Shown piece by piece: positions 46,048 to 56,625 of a DNA stretch of 64,000 nt. Source of the DNA: Acanthococcus lagerstroemiae. Its lineage: Eukaryota; Arthropoda; Insecta; Hemiptera; Eriococcidae. The stretch spans positions 5,704,001 through 5,768,000 of the forward strand of contig CM063106.1 of the NCBI GenBank assembly GCA_031841125.1, written 5' to 3'. Within the stretch, counting starts at the first letter, position 1. The number at the start of each line of letters is the position of its first letter. The notes beneath the pieces were generated by a model. The model was not told the origin of the DNA. It did no database searches and saw only the letters and a list, made by a program, of their open reading frames with translations. A program made the translations under genes and the position numbers.

Positions 46048-48942
46048 TTAACATTGGGTCATTAACAAATACTTCTTCAACTCAGCGCCAAACCGTTTGC
46101 TATTAGCGATTTCCTTTATACAGGTGGGTAAACTATTATGAAATTTTGGCGCATTGTAAGCCCCTTGTAGCCTAGAATGATATTTTCTCCACCCAGGGAT
46201 GGAGGCCATGTAGTCTCCCATTCTAAGGCCAACCCTAGGTCGTATGGCTATGTTAAATTTTGTTTTCCTTCTCTGAACATAGCAAGCAGCACTATGATTA
46301 TATAAACTACTGAGAGTAAGTATATTGAATTTTTTAAATGAAACATCAGTGCTGCTTCTCTTCTCTACACCTGCAATATTCCTGATTGCCCTTTTCTGTA
46401 GTATGAAAATCGGATTGATTAGGTACGCTGAGGCCTTACCCCAGTTCATAATTCCATATCGCAGTACAGACTCATATGCAGCTGTATAGATACGTAGCAG
46501 ATGTTTAATTGAAAAGTGCTTTGATGCGTAGTATATGAGATAATTTAGTTTACGGAGCTTAGTTTGCAGGTAGAGAGACTGAGACACCCAGGTCATCTTC
46601 GAATCTAGCATGAGGCCTAGATACTTGATGTCATTCACTTGTTCTATACAACCACAGAGGCAGCCGGCAGCGCAGTTTGGGGTGGAATGTAGTTTAATAC
46701 AGTTTTGTAACTGCGGCACGTTTCTGTAACTGTAGCATAGTAATTTTGTTTTCTGGAGATTTGGGAATAATTTATGATTGTAAAACCATTCAGTTAACAC
46801 ACTCATATCAGAGTTAATTATTTCGATTAGCTGGTTTCTATCCTTCCCATTGTATACAATAGCAGTGTCATCCGCAAAGGAGTAGATGGACCCTTCCAGT
46901 TTCAAGTTAACAAGATAATTTACATAGATTAGAAACAGGAGGGGGCCAAGCGTACTCCCCTGCGGTACACCACTTTCTATATGCAGCTTATCACTCAGTG
47001 TAGTGTTTAACCTGGTGATTTGTAGGCGATCTTTTAGATAGGATTCAAACCAAAGCAATATTTCCCCTCTGAAGCCACATTTTTCCATTTTATTTAAGAG
47101 AATATCATGGTTGACTGTGTCAAATGCTTTCGTTATATCAAGATATATAGCCGCAACTTGTCTACCTTTTTCTAAATTACCCGTAATTTCTGTAATGTGA
47201 TCGAGTAGAGCATCATCAGTGCATTTGCCTGGTAGAAATCCATACTGTCTTTCACCAAAGAAGTTAGTTTTCAACAGGAAGGATAGAACTCGCTCCTTCA
47301 TAAGGGTTTCAAAAATTTTTGAGAATACCGAAAGTAGAGAGATTGGCCTGTAGTTTGTCATTTCAGATTTTTCACCATTTTTGTAGACAGGGACTGCTAC
47401 TGCTACCTTTAGTGCTGTTGGAAATAAACCCTCCTTTACTGATCTATTGAATAACTGGGCAAGCGGTTTAGCTAGTAGGTCTGCATATTCTTTAATTACT
47501 TTAATTTGGATATTATCAATACCAGTACTGTCTTTATTTGAGATCTTATGTATTGCATTATACGTGGCAGCCTCGGTGAAGTCCATGAAAGCGAATGACT
47601 CCAAGTTTCTTTTAATGTTATAGTTTTGCAGGTTATTTACTGTAGGGTTGTGTTGATTTTTTTGGCATAAATTAGTAGCAATACTGCAGAAGTACCGATT
47701 CAGCTCGTTGGATAAGAATTCTTCATTACCCTCTACTGTGTAGATAGTGTTATTGACTTTGAGCTTATCAATTTTTTCTCTCTTCTTTTTTATAACTGAA
47801 TTAATTAGCTTCCAATAATCTTTGGCATTATTACCGCACTCGAGTAGACATTTGTCATAAAAAGCTTTCTTATCTGCGCGAACCTGTTTCACGACTTTTT
47901 TAGAAATTAATTTGTACTCGGCTTTGATGACACTATTGTTCGGATACTTCTTCGTTAGTTTATAGAGGCCAGATTTCTCATTGGAGAGCCTTGCAAGTTC
48001 TGGAGATGACCAGGGTGCTCTTTTGTGAGTTCTGCGACCTAGGGTTACCTGGGTTGTCGAGTTGCGTATAGCAGTAGTCAGCGCTGAGTGGAAGTATTGA
48101 AATGCCTCATCAATGTTATCTGAATCCTTCATAAACCTCCAGTCCTGGTTGATTAACTTTTCCTCAAGTACATGTTTTTGAATAATGTTGATTTTTTTTT
48201 CAGAATGGACTTTGGTGGATTGATTAAAACATACCCCCTTGATGTGTACCAAGATAGCTGAATGGTCTGAGTACGTTACAGGAATAACATTGCAATCGGC
48301 CGAGAGTTCATTGCCCTGACTGAACGTAGTTCGCAGGAAAACATGATCAATACAGGTTGAGGTGAGGGTTCCAATTCTGGTGGGTTCATGGATCAATGGT
48401 TGAAAACCTCTAGAGACCATTAAATTTAAATATTGCGTACAGGCTTGAGGATCTAGCAGATTGATGTTTATGTCCCCCAAGATTATACCTGGGTCTGTGT
48501 CACTGGTGACATTGTTTTCAAATTCATTCAGAAATACCACTTTACTCGATTTACAGAATCTGTATACTAAGAATAAGGTGAATTTTTGGGGTCCTTGTAT
48601 TTCGGTAGTTAGTTTTAGGCCGTTAAACGTGGTTGCTGATATTTTTTCGACATTACAATTAATATCCTCTCTAACGTATAATATGACTCCACCAGACCTT
48701 TGATTCTCCCTTTCTTGATGGTGGACTGAATACCCCTGCAGAGCATACCTGTAAAGTTCGTCATTTGTTATCCAAGTTTCAGTCAGGGCAATGATATCGG
48801 TATTTATATTATGAGAATCCATGAATAACCGGAGGTCATCAAAATTTGCTCTAATGGACCTAATGTTAACAGTAAATATGGTAAACCCGTTCGAGATGAT
48901 TAAACTATTGCTTTGAGAATTGAAGTGTTTAGTTTTGTTCAT
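46048..48942 (-). CDS. LINE ORF2: endonuclease and reverse transcriptase
   Basis: The protein has 964 residues. An APE-type endonuclease fills about residues 18-235: FTVNIRSIRANFDD, ALTETWIT (catalytic E), GDININLLD and TYSDHSAIL (SDH). The RT spans about residues 480-760: NYRPISLLSVFSKIFE, AIYLDITKAFDTVNHD (motif A), GVPQGSTLGPLLFLIYVN (motif B), SFADDTAIVYNG (motif C, both aspartates present) and YLGLMLDSKMTW. A conserved C-terminal IPGWRKYHSR region follows. It nicks DNA and primes reverse transcription at the nick. The ATG at 48942 overlaps the TGA of the upstream frame as ATGA, suggesting coupled translation. No stop or frameshift is seen, so it may be intact. Confidence 0.92.
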   Translation of the reverse strand: MNKTKHFNSQSNSLIISNGFTIFTVNIRSIRANFDDLRLFMDSHNINTDIIALTETWITNDELYRYALQGYSVHHQERENQRSGGVILYVREDINCNVEKISATTFNGLKLTTEIQGPQKFTLFLVYRFCKSSKVVFLNEFENNVTSDTDPGIILGDININLLDPQACTQYLNLMVSRGFQPLIHEPTRIGTLTSTCIDHVFLRTTFSQGNELSADCNVIPVTYSDHSAILVHIKGVCFNQSTKVHSEKKINIIQKHVLEEKLINQDWRFMKDSDNIDEAFQYFHSALTTAIRNSTTQVTLGRRTHKRAPWSSPELARLSNEKSGLYKLTKKYPNNSVIKAEYKLISKKVVKQVRADKKAFYDKCLLECGNNAKDYWKLINSVIKKKREKIDKLKVNNTIYTVEGNEEFLSNELNRYFCSIATNLCQKNQHNPTVNNLQNYNIKRNLESFAFMDFTEAATYNAIHKISNKDSTGIDNIQIKVIKEYADLLAKPLAQLFNRSVKEGLFPTALKVAVAVPVYKNGEKSEMTNYRPISLLSVFSKIFETLMKERVLSFLLKTNFFGERQYGFLPGKCTDDALLDHITEITGNLEKGRQVAAIYLDITKAFDTVNHDILLNKMEKCGFRGEILLWFESYLKDRLQITRLNTTLSDKLHIESGVPQGSTLGPLLFLIYVNYLVNLKLEGSIYSFADDTAIVYNGKDRNQLIEIINSDMSVLTEWFYNHKLFPNLQKTKLLCYSYRNVPQLQNCIKLHSTPNCAAGCLCGCIEQVNDIKYLGLMLDSKMTWVSQSLYLQTKLRKLNYLIYYASKHFSIKHLLRIYTAAYESVLRYGIMNWGKASAYLINPIFILQKRAIRNIAGVEKRSSTDVSFKKFNILTLSSLYNHSAACYVQRRKTKFNIAIRPRVGLRMGDYMASIPGWRKYHSRLQGAYNAPKFHNSLPTCIKEIANSKRFGAELKKYLLMTQC

Positions 48943-49316
48943 TTTGTTACATCTGCTTGCCTGTTATCTACTCCTGAATGCTGAACATTGAAAGCACCGA
49001 ACATCTTCAACCAGTTAACTGTCACTGATAAAACCAGTTGCAACGTAATTTTTGCTTTCTTATCTTTGCACTGTTTTTCTGGCGTTAGCACTGTGTCTGC
49101 TTCGTGTTCTGTGCTCAAGTGCCCGGTTACAGCTGATGATGTTATTTCTGCCACCATTAAGCTTAATTTATATACTGAATTCTTATTTCCGATCCGCGTG
49201 ATTTTAATATTCGTAAGAAAATTTTGTTGGCCTTGACTGAATATTGAATTTCTGGTATTAATTCTAGCAAAAATAAATACATTTGAACGACGGCGTTTAC
49301 ATATAGCACTTAGAGT
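48939..49316 (-). CDS. Same-frame extension of ORF1 ending ATGA
   Basis: From the TAG to 48939 there are 125 sense codons in the ORF1 frame without another stop. An ATG occurs at 49157 (MVAEITSSAVTGHL). The terminal TGA shares bases with the ORF2 ATG (ATGA at 48942-48939). It could be a readthrough tail of ORF1, the rest of a once longer ORF1 cut by one nonsense mutation, or an independent 72-residue frame. No domain is recognised; the text is basic and polar. Confidence 0.45.
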   Translation of the reverse strand, partial: TLSAICKRRRSNVFIFARINTRNSIFSQGQQNFLTNIKITRIGNKNSVYKLSLMVAEITSSAVTGHLSTEHEADTVLTPEKQCKDKKAKITLQLVLSVTVNWLKMFGAFNVQHSGVDNRQADVTK

Positions 49317-50354
49317 CTAGGCCATGGCATTAGCAAACGAGCTAATCTGGTCAACCGATTCAACTTCCACTACTGGAGATTGACTAGTCTTCCTGACTAG
49401 GACTCGCCCGCGCCTTGACCATACATACTCGTAAGTGCCCTTTCCGAATTTTGTTTGAAGCTGCCGCTTAGCCTCGTATAATAGCCTGGCCGTCTCAGGG
49501 GAGAGATGTTCGGTGAAGAACACCTTCGTTTCCGAGCCACCAGCCCAGCCGAAGCCAGTCGCGGACATCCTCATTTTTTTAGCTGCGTCGAAAACAGCAT
49601 CACGAGTCGTACGCCTAACAAATTTGCAAACAATTTTGGGTTTGCCATTACCAGCCGGCAACTTGTGGCAGGCGTCAACATCCACATCGGAGATATCGAC
49701 CCCCGCCTTTTGAGCCACCTGGCGTACTATATTAATACACCCAGACGTATCATCCGGCGCTGGAGTGCCATGCAGCACCAGATTGTTACGCCGTGTGTAG
49801 TCGTGCATTTTCCTCATGGCCAGTTTCATCTCGCTGTTTTCTTTCCTTAAATTAGACACTTCATTTAGTAGGCTCTCGTTCGTTTTAGTCAGTTGCAGGA
49901 CACATTCTATGAGGTAGTCCAGTTTAGCGGAGTCGTCTTGTGGCAATTGTGGCAGTTGAAGGTGCGACGTGGGGGGAGAGTCCCCGACTCGCGGTCGCTT
50001 CAGGGATCTCGCTGTCGCTGTTTCAATAATTGCGGAGGTTGATTGAGATTGGACACTGCTTCTAGAACCTGTGCCCCTCTGCTGTTTTAACGACTCGTTC
50101 TTTTCCCTGCAAGCTGGACAGGTCCAGCTCTCGCGCTCAGCTACGGTCATCGTTTGCCGCCACTGCGAAATGTGGACGTCTGTACATTTAAAATGTACTC
50201 TACCTAAACAGGCCGAGCACGTAGGGAAACATTTTTTGGGCGAAATATGCTCCCTGCAAATTTCGCACACTGTCTCGACCATGTCGTTCAGGTTATCGGT
50301 CTCGTTATCCGACATAGCGTTGAATGAAGGCGGCGGCGTTTTGAATAGAGGCAT
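49317..50354 (-). CDS. LINE ORF1: PHD finger, coiled coil, RNA-binding-like domain
   Basis: The protein has 345 residues. A Cys/His cluster at about 30-82 (CEIC, CSAC, H-x2-C, CPAC with a W two before it) has PHD-finger spacing. A heptad-like coiled coil follows at about 146-190 (LDYLIECVLQLTKTNESLLN, then LRKENSEMKLAMRKM). RRNNLVLHGTP leads into an RNA-binding-like domain with KPKIVCKF, VFFTEHL and KRQLQTKFG, similar to LINE ORF1 and fp25-like proteins. It probably coats the element RNA. The TAG at 49317-49319 is followed by open sequence in the same frame to the ORF2 start. Confidence 0.88.
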   Translation of the reverse strand: MPLFKTPPPSFNAMSDNETDNLNDMVETVCEICREHISPKKCFPTCSACLGRVHFKCTDVHISQWRQTMTVAERESWTCPACREKNESLKQQRGTGSRSSVQSQSTSAIIETATARSLKRPRVGDSPPTSHLQLPQLPQDDSAKLDYLIECVLQLTKTNESLLNEVSNLRKENSEMKLAMRKMHDYTRRNNLVLHGTPAPDDTSGCINIVRQVAQKAGVDISDVDVDACHKLPAGNGKPKIVCKFVRRTTRDAVFDAAKKMRMSATGFGWAGGSETKVFFTEHLSPETARLLYEAKRQLQTKFGKGTYEYVWSRRGRVLVRKTSQSPVVEVESVDQISSFANAMA

Positions 50355-50566
50355 GTACTAACCTGTACTGATTAAAATAGCAGAAGCAACTCCGGTCCAA
50401 GCGGCGTGAAATCGGCCGAATTAGCCGTTAATTTAAAGATTTAGTGACTGAACAACACGTAATAAGCTGCTATATACGTTAATATAAACACAAGGCAAAA
50501 AAAAACACGAAAAAATTGGTAATTATTCACTAAAAAATGAATTTAATTGAAGAGCACGTGTTAACG

Positions 50567-50568
<2 letters not shown>

Positions 50569-50616
<48 letters not shown>
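50569..50616. repeat. (GA)n microsatellite and G run, right
   Basis: About 39 bp of GA repeat followed by a G run, at the LINE 5' border. It mirrors the tract at 45209-45277. Confidence 0.95.
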
Positions 50617-50897
50617 TGAAGGGTGGGGAAGAAGGGTGTTGGAATTGTATCCAAGGGAGAAAAGGAGAAACCCGGGGAGATCCTTAAAAAGATAGCATAA
50701 CGAAAGATGACATTACGAACTAAAAAGTAGATAAGGGGTAGGTTTTGAGTAAGGGGAGCTATAAATAGGGACCGATGGACAAAGGTGGGGAGTCCTATGC
50801 TCAATCATGGGCGCACTTGCGATCGTGTAGACGCTAACTAGTGTAAGATGAACAATGTACACTCGGAAGGTAATGTAAGTATATAATTTAATGAATA
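50617..50897 (+). mobile_element. RTE relic B, last C-terminal part and 3' tail
   Basis: Frames here give VLELYPREK, KRKPGRSLKR and DRWTKVGSPMLNHG, the end of the RTE C-terminus comparable to KWRTVGRPMLN at 17820. It resumes the protein broken off at the left GA tract, so the 5.3-kb LINE landed inside this gene relic. It ends in an A/T-rich tail with AATGAATAAATG. Confidence 0.65.
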
Positions 50898-51249
50898 AAT
50901 GTATCTATCACTTTCACCATATTTTATGCAATTTTTAAATTTTTCATTTATTTTATTATTTTTTTAAGCAGTTGAAATAATGTTAACAAAAAAAAAAAAA
51001 GTAAAAAATCTTGAAAGTAGCCAGAAAGCAGATCAAAAAATTTCTGAAAGAAAGTTAAGAGCCATAATTCCAGGAACGTACTTTTTGCTTTGATTTACAA
51101 TAAAATGCAGTTGAATTAGGCATTGAAAATAGTGTATCGGTCGTAAATGTTATAACTCTTAATGAGAAATTATTTATCCAATTAAGGAGGCATACATGCT
51201 GGTAAATTGGCTTAAAAAATATTCGTAGGCACTATTAAAAATCTTATTG
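50898..51249. repeat. Right copy of the ~355-bp direct repeat
   Basis: Partner of 43308-43663, in the same orientation, beginning directly after the RTE 3' tail. Distinctive shared blocks are AGTAAAAAATCTTGAAA, CAGTTGAATTAGG-like and CTGGTAAATTGGCTT. Confidence 0.8.
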
Positions 51250-54200
51250 CCAATTATGGCCAAATTGGGGGCAGAAATTAACTGCTATTCAAAGCAGCCA
51301 CATTGGGCCCCTCATTGCCATGAAAATATTTCACTATTAGGAACTGAAATTTGAATAATATGACTATTCAGATAATTTTTCATCGCTTGTTCTCTTCTGT
51401 TTCACAAACCTTGTAGCAAATTAATTTTCAGAAAGGTGTCGCATTTGGATATGTGGTCATAGTAAGTATAATTTTTAACACAGATGAAAATCATTCAAGC
51501 TACCCGAACATTCCATTTGGACTCTATTTACACTCCTTCAAGCTAGTTTTGATATTCCTTAAGCCTGTTAAAACTTTTTGAAGTTATATTTTATAAAACC
51601 CATAAATAAGACGCATTCGGACTCTTCATTTTATCAGGACTTATTTAGACTATGGTGAGATTTGTAAAGGTTAGTAAAGACTTTGCTCACACTGATTCAT
51701 TCAGTAAGACTGATTAGAATCATTAAGATAAGGGTTTATAAGATTGAACAAGGTTTATAACCAGTAGACCACATCTGAATCCTAAATTCGCTTCTCTTAG
51801 AATTTTTTAAGATTCTGATGAAAATATTGAAGCTTTGTAAAGTTTGATGGTGACTAATACGGACTACCTATGATCAGATTTTCTCGTTTTTATTTTTAGA
51901 GAGATAGAGGCGAAGGCAAGTACCAGATTTTTATTATTCTGTACAGAGACATTAAGAGAAAATGTAACTACTGAATATAAGATAAAAGGTACCTGATGAC
52001 ATGCCCGGATATAATAGAAGATACGTATAATATTCGGACATTCTTTTATGGCCTTTGACAGAAATTTTTCACAGCTGGGAGGACAAAGAAAAGAATTAAT
52101 TTAATATTAATGAAAAATATTTGTACCACCACAGCTTAAGTGATGGCAGAGGAACAGGTAATAGCGGTGCGGAAGGAAGGTAGAAATCAGGTTTCCAGTG
52201 TGTAGAGAAAAAAAATTATTCATTTGCGCATGATCGTAGGAACTTTTGATTCGTCTTCTTATTGTTCAGCGTTGCTGAAACTGGGTTTCATAGAGTGCTG
52301 TAATATTTTTTAATGGAATCAGTGGAAACCCGATACGAAAAAAAAAAAATCATATCTTAAACGGTTATGATCAGATCCATAGGAAATTCCTACAATTTGT
52401 TCATTTTATTGAGCAATTCATTAATTAGCGAAGTAATAAACTTTTTACGCACTCATCAATTTAAATCAGTTTATTACCGGCAACAGCGTGATGCATGAAC
52501 CAACTTTACGCTGAATTTATTGAAGTAGCATTATTCCTCCGGACAGTTTTCGAGCCAAGACTCCGTAATTAAATATTTTACTCGAAAAATAGGGAAAATT
52601 CTGCTTCGCGAGCCAACAGAAGTGGAATCATTACCCATCCGAATCGTTAAAAATGATGTTTCTCGTTTGAATTTTCCTCATAACGGGTCAATTGATTCCT
52701 ACTGGTGCAAGTGAACAGCTGTTGTTGCTTATCAGTCGAGGAGAACTTGATTACCTACAGGTATCTGTGTGACTGGAGCAGAATATAAGAAAATAAAGGT
52801 CCGTTAATCGAGTATAGAGACGCCTACTTGCTCTTAAGTTATATTACCACTATTTTCAGTGAGGTCGTAAAATAATTAATGAGCCCGTATAGAAAAGCCG
52901 ATCCTCCGTACTTGACCCCGACTTCGACACTTCGTAGAAAGAGGGAAATATTGCACTTCTTAAGTAAAAAAGTATTTCCATTTGTTTCAGAATAACGTTC
53001 TGTTCTAACTGCGGGATATTTCTATCGGATACGACGTACATACATTGTGTGGCATTATTTTTTGCCAGAATTGCCTGCACACCTACTACAAACCTTCATC
53101 CCACCGAAATTGTTTATCTTACATACTTCATTATTTTTGGAAAATTTTAATAGGTACTTAAAATTAATTCAGTGTCTTCGTGACATATTTCTCGGAACTA
53201 AATATGTTCCAAAAAAAGTTATTAGGTACACATTTCCATTCTTGTACCCCTATGGTGTTCTTAATTAGATTTTACCGTTGAAGCTTAGGGACATATACTC
53301 GTATTTTATTCAACTTACAAAAGTGTGAGATATTTATTTTAGTCTTAACTTTTCGAATAGTTTCTACAATCCAGTTTTGCCAACTAATGGAAGTTTTTCA
53401 AGAAAATGAAGAGAAGGAAAGTGTTGGATTTTCAACAAATTTGGCCGATTAGTTCTGCTCAAATTGGCAACCTGTTTTTTCAAAATATCAGAAGCACCAT
53501 TCTCTTTAAGCGTATCTCCAAATATATACGCGCTCAAGATGTGAAATTCAAGTGAACGTGACTGTCGAATTTTGAGAATATTAGAAACATTATCCCATGT
53601 TAGTCATTTCTAGAGAGATACAATTATCATTGTAAGTCACCACACAATTTTGAAAGAGTGGAAAGCGAATAAATTATAATAAACACTGAAAAATTAACAA
53701 CTCGGTTTAGCGTCTCACAAATGAGTGCTGAAAAATTCGCTTTCTAGAATTCAACAAAATAATATGACATCTATAAAAAAAAAGTTAATATTCTTGTGAC
53801 GGGGGAGGGGAACCCGCACAACGCCTGCTGCAGTGCTGCCAGCTCCACGAAATTAGTTAGACCACAACATTTAGACAATTTTTTTTTTTTTTAATTCAAA
53901 GTTGGACTAAACTGAAACGTGAGTAAAAATGAAACAAGCAATATAACAGAAAACAGCTAAGCTTCACCATACAGTGTTAAAATTTAAATAATCACAGCCA
54001 ACGCCAATGAACTGACAAAATATAACAAAACGAAAAATAAAATTAGAGCACGGAAAAAACTTGACTAGCACATCTGAAACCCTCATTGATAATACCCGCA
54101 GATAAAATAAAGCGAACTACAAATATCACGAATCCCATGATCTGTAGATTATTTAAAAATTGAAAAGGATCAGAAATTAGACCCTAAGATCATTTTGAAA

Positions 54201-54699
54201 ATACTGATCCTAGATCGTGAAAAAAGCAATCGTATGATCAATTTTGATCTTTCTGATGCTCATTTGTATATTGATTTTAATTCAGCCTCTTACAGTTACT
54301 GACTCAAAACCCTGCCCCCGACCCCACGACCAGATACGTTATTTACACAATCACATTTTCTACTCTGCCTACACAAATTCAGCCTTTTGACGTATCAACT
54401 CCCTTTCAAAAAATGTGATTAAGTTTTCTGAAAAAGTTCAGCCGAGTACCTTAAGTTCACAATGTCCAGAAAATATGGCTTCTTCTTCAGCATTTCGGCC
54501 ATTATATAAAAAATTTAAACGAACGAAAGAAACAAATAAAACTCCGGATCCCCCTTCTTTCCATGAATCTAATTAAGTAAAAGAAAAAAATACCTTTCCC
54601 CAACATTCCACAAAACCGTATACTAGAAACATGATAAAAAATAGACAAATTGGACGAACTACAGCAATTAAAAAATCCAAAAAATAAAATAAAAACAAC
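51250..54699. other. Long non-coding stretch
   Basis: No gene seen. At 51500-51850 words such as GACTCTTC, AAGACT and AGACTT recur irregularly, echoing the GTCTT-rich patch near 1790-2070. There is a poly-T run at 53880. Confidence 0.45.
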
Positions 54700-55143
54700 A
54701 TTCCCTATTGGTCGGCATGGCAATATCGGAACATCTATGTGACGCAGGCTTTCTCCCCCAACGGGGTCAACGGCGATTCCTCGGCGTGACTCATTCCCGA
54801 CCCGGGAGAACTGGAGAGTCAATATGTGAGCATCCCTGGCTGGTGCTGAGGTGGCGGATATCAATTAAGTACGTACCGTCCGGGGAAGAAAATACAAAAA
54901 AAAACAAAAAAAAAACAACTGCCACGGTCCTGACGGCCTCCACAGAACACCTCTGTGATCTCTCTGACTACCCGGTAGCAGGGACTCTGACCCTTCATTT
55001 TGCCCATAGGAACAGGCACGCCGAAAAGAAAAACGGAAAATAACCAAAAATCAATCGTTGAACAGTATTTATTGATGCGATATCGCTAAGAAAATATACA
55101 GCTCTTCGCTCAGCAACAGCTGTAGCTCCTATAAACTTTTTAC
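54700..55143. other. GC-richer block ahead of the R1-like element
   Basis: Base composition jumps from AT-rich to balanced at about 54710. An A-rich stretch at 54890-54918 resembles a poly(A) tail and could end a short retroposed unit. The frames here (54708-55043) have no recognised domain. It may be rearranged 5' sequence of the R1-like LINE. Confidence 0.35.
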
Positions 55144-56086
55144 CTTCCAGTCGACAGAGCTGTGCTTGTTGGTACAGAAGACCGAAGCAGTACTGCTCAC
55201 GACGCGACGCAAGTGCAGCTCACCCACCGTAGTTTTAAAAGGTGTGGAGATTGGGCTTTGTTCGGCCCTGAAGTACTTGGGGCTGTAGCTCGACGGGAAG
55301 TTGCAGTCCCGAGAGCACTTTCGATGGACAGCTGAGAAGGCGGATCAAGTAGCTAGACAGCTGTTCCGTCTGATGTCGAACCAAAAGGCCGGGGGAGAAG
55401 AGGAGAAATATGTACGCAGTGACATCATGTCGGTACTTCTACATGGGGCGCCAGCATTTTCCGACGCCATCAAGATTCCCAACCGAAGAGCGGAGATGGA
55501 GAAGATTCAGCGAAAAGCCGCGATGAGGTGTGTCAGTGCGTACCACACTGTTTCTTCCGAGGCAGTAGGCGTGTAAGCGCGTATACCGCCGATTGAACTC
55601 AAGGTGTGCGAAATAGCGGAGGTATACGGTGCGAAGAAGAGAGCAAAGACGAAACGGGAAGCACTTCGGGTCAAGCGAGTCATCCAGCAGTCTACGCTTC
55701 TTAAGTGGAAGAACGAGCTCGCCCATACGACCAAGGGCGAGTGGACTCGAGCGCTGAGCCGCGACCTCGATGTATGGGCAGGAAATCTCATGGAGAGCTG
55801 AACTTACACCTGACCCAAGTCCTGAGCGACCACGGGTGCTTCGGCACGTACCTACACTGAATGGCGATAGCGCCGAGCCGCGTGTGCACGTACTGTGATC
55901 GAGAGGCGGAAGACACACCCTGGCACACCCTGTTCGTGTGTGAGGCCTGGGAGCAGGAGAGGCGCGGGACGGCAACAACGATCGATCCCGGCGGCGGAAA
56001 CACGAGCGACAACGACGGCGTGACCAGCGGTCTCGCGCCAGACACCTTGGTGTGGTGGGACGTATCACCTTGGTTCCGGAAATGTT
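55144..56086 (+). mobile_element. R1-clade LINE ORF2, C-terminal part (relic)
   Basis: Text after the RT palm is visible: QKTEAVLLTTRRK, SALKYLGL, then a long alpha-helical thumb/connection region (AEKADQVARQLFRLMSNQ, KIQRKAAMRCVSAYHTVSSE, LKWKNELAHTTKGEWTR) and a C-terminal zinc knuckle CTYCDREAEDTPWHTLFVC with C-x2-C-x9-H-x4-C spacing, typical of R1-clade LINEs. Several in-frame stops (after KYLGL, after EAVGV, before TYT) show it is dead. The catalytic RT core and endonuclease are missing. High GC content sets it apart from the host DNA. Confidence 0.8.
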
Positions 56087-56625
56087 AAAGAGCAGAAGCG
56101 GATGGAGGCGGATGAAGCCGGGTGTCGGCCTCTGTCTCCACCATCAAGAAGAAGAAGAGGCAGATAGAGTCGTCGAGGCAGAGGGACGACGGACAAAGCT
56201 CCGTCCACTTCATCGACCATAACAAATCTGTACCATCCTAGAAGACCTGGTGCTGCTGCTGCGGACTCCCCGGCAGGACTCACCTGCCATCACCACTTTC
56301 CTGCGTCACCACGCGTACTAAGACGAGGAGGTGAACGGTGAGTGAAGAGAAAGCGCGTCCAGCTGTGGGGCACCCAATCTCCAGGTTAGTGCTGGGAGCG
56401 TTAACTTCGGTCAGTATGGGCTTCATGGTGGCCCTCGCAGGACAGCGCGCACCGGAAGCAGAACGGCTAGGGCTCGAGCCGGCCTCAAAGCGTCCCTCTG
56501 GCCACTGATGCGATACTCGAAAAGGTAGTTTCCGGGGCCGGGGGTGCGGCGTCTCAGGGGCCACTTTGGCATGCGTGCATCGACACAAGTCCCACCACAA
56601 AAAATAAATATAAATAAAATATACA
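56087..56625 (+). repeat. R1-like LINE 3' UTR and tail, copy 3
   Basis: The non-coding 3' end follows the R1-like coding relic. Its last 230 bp (56368-56597) recur at 37093-37323 and, shortened, at 12834-12925. It ends CACCACAAAAAATAAATATAAATAAAAT, an A-rich tail. Confidence 0.7.

Larger units (their letters stand above)
45278..50568 (-). mobile_element. Full-length PHD-type non-LTR retrotransposon (jockey/CR1-like)
   Basis: About 5.3 kb on the minus strand: 5' UTR (50568-50355), ORF1 (50354-49317), an open extension, ORF2 (48942-46048) and an AT-rich 3' UTR of about 770 bp ending AATAAATTC before (CT)n. GA microsatellite lies on both sides. ORF2 is uninterrupted, so this is one of the younger insertions here. 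It sits inside RTE relic B. Confidence 0.85.

Noticed and set aside
49506..49850. Plus-strand frames opposite LINE ORF1
   Set aside because: Shadow frames of the minus-strand ORF1, which has clear domains.
54890..54918. A-rich stretch as evidence of a SINE ending here
   Set aside because: No tRNA-, 7SL- or 5S-like head and no target duplication could be seen.
55439..56068. 209-codon minus-strand frame, Arg/Ser-rich
   Set aside because: It is the antisense of the GC-rich R1-like ORF2 relic, whose plus strand shows family motifs and a zinc knuckle.
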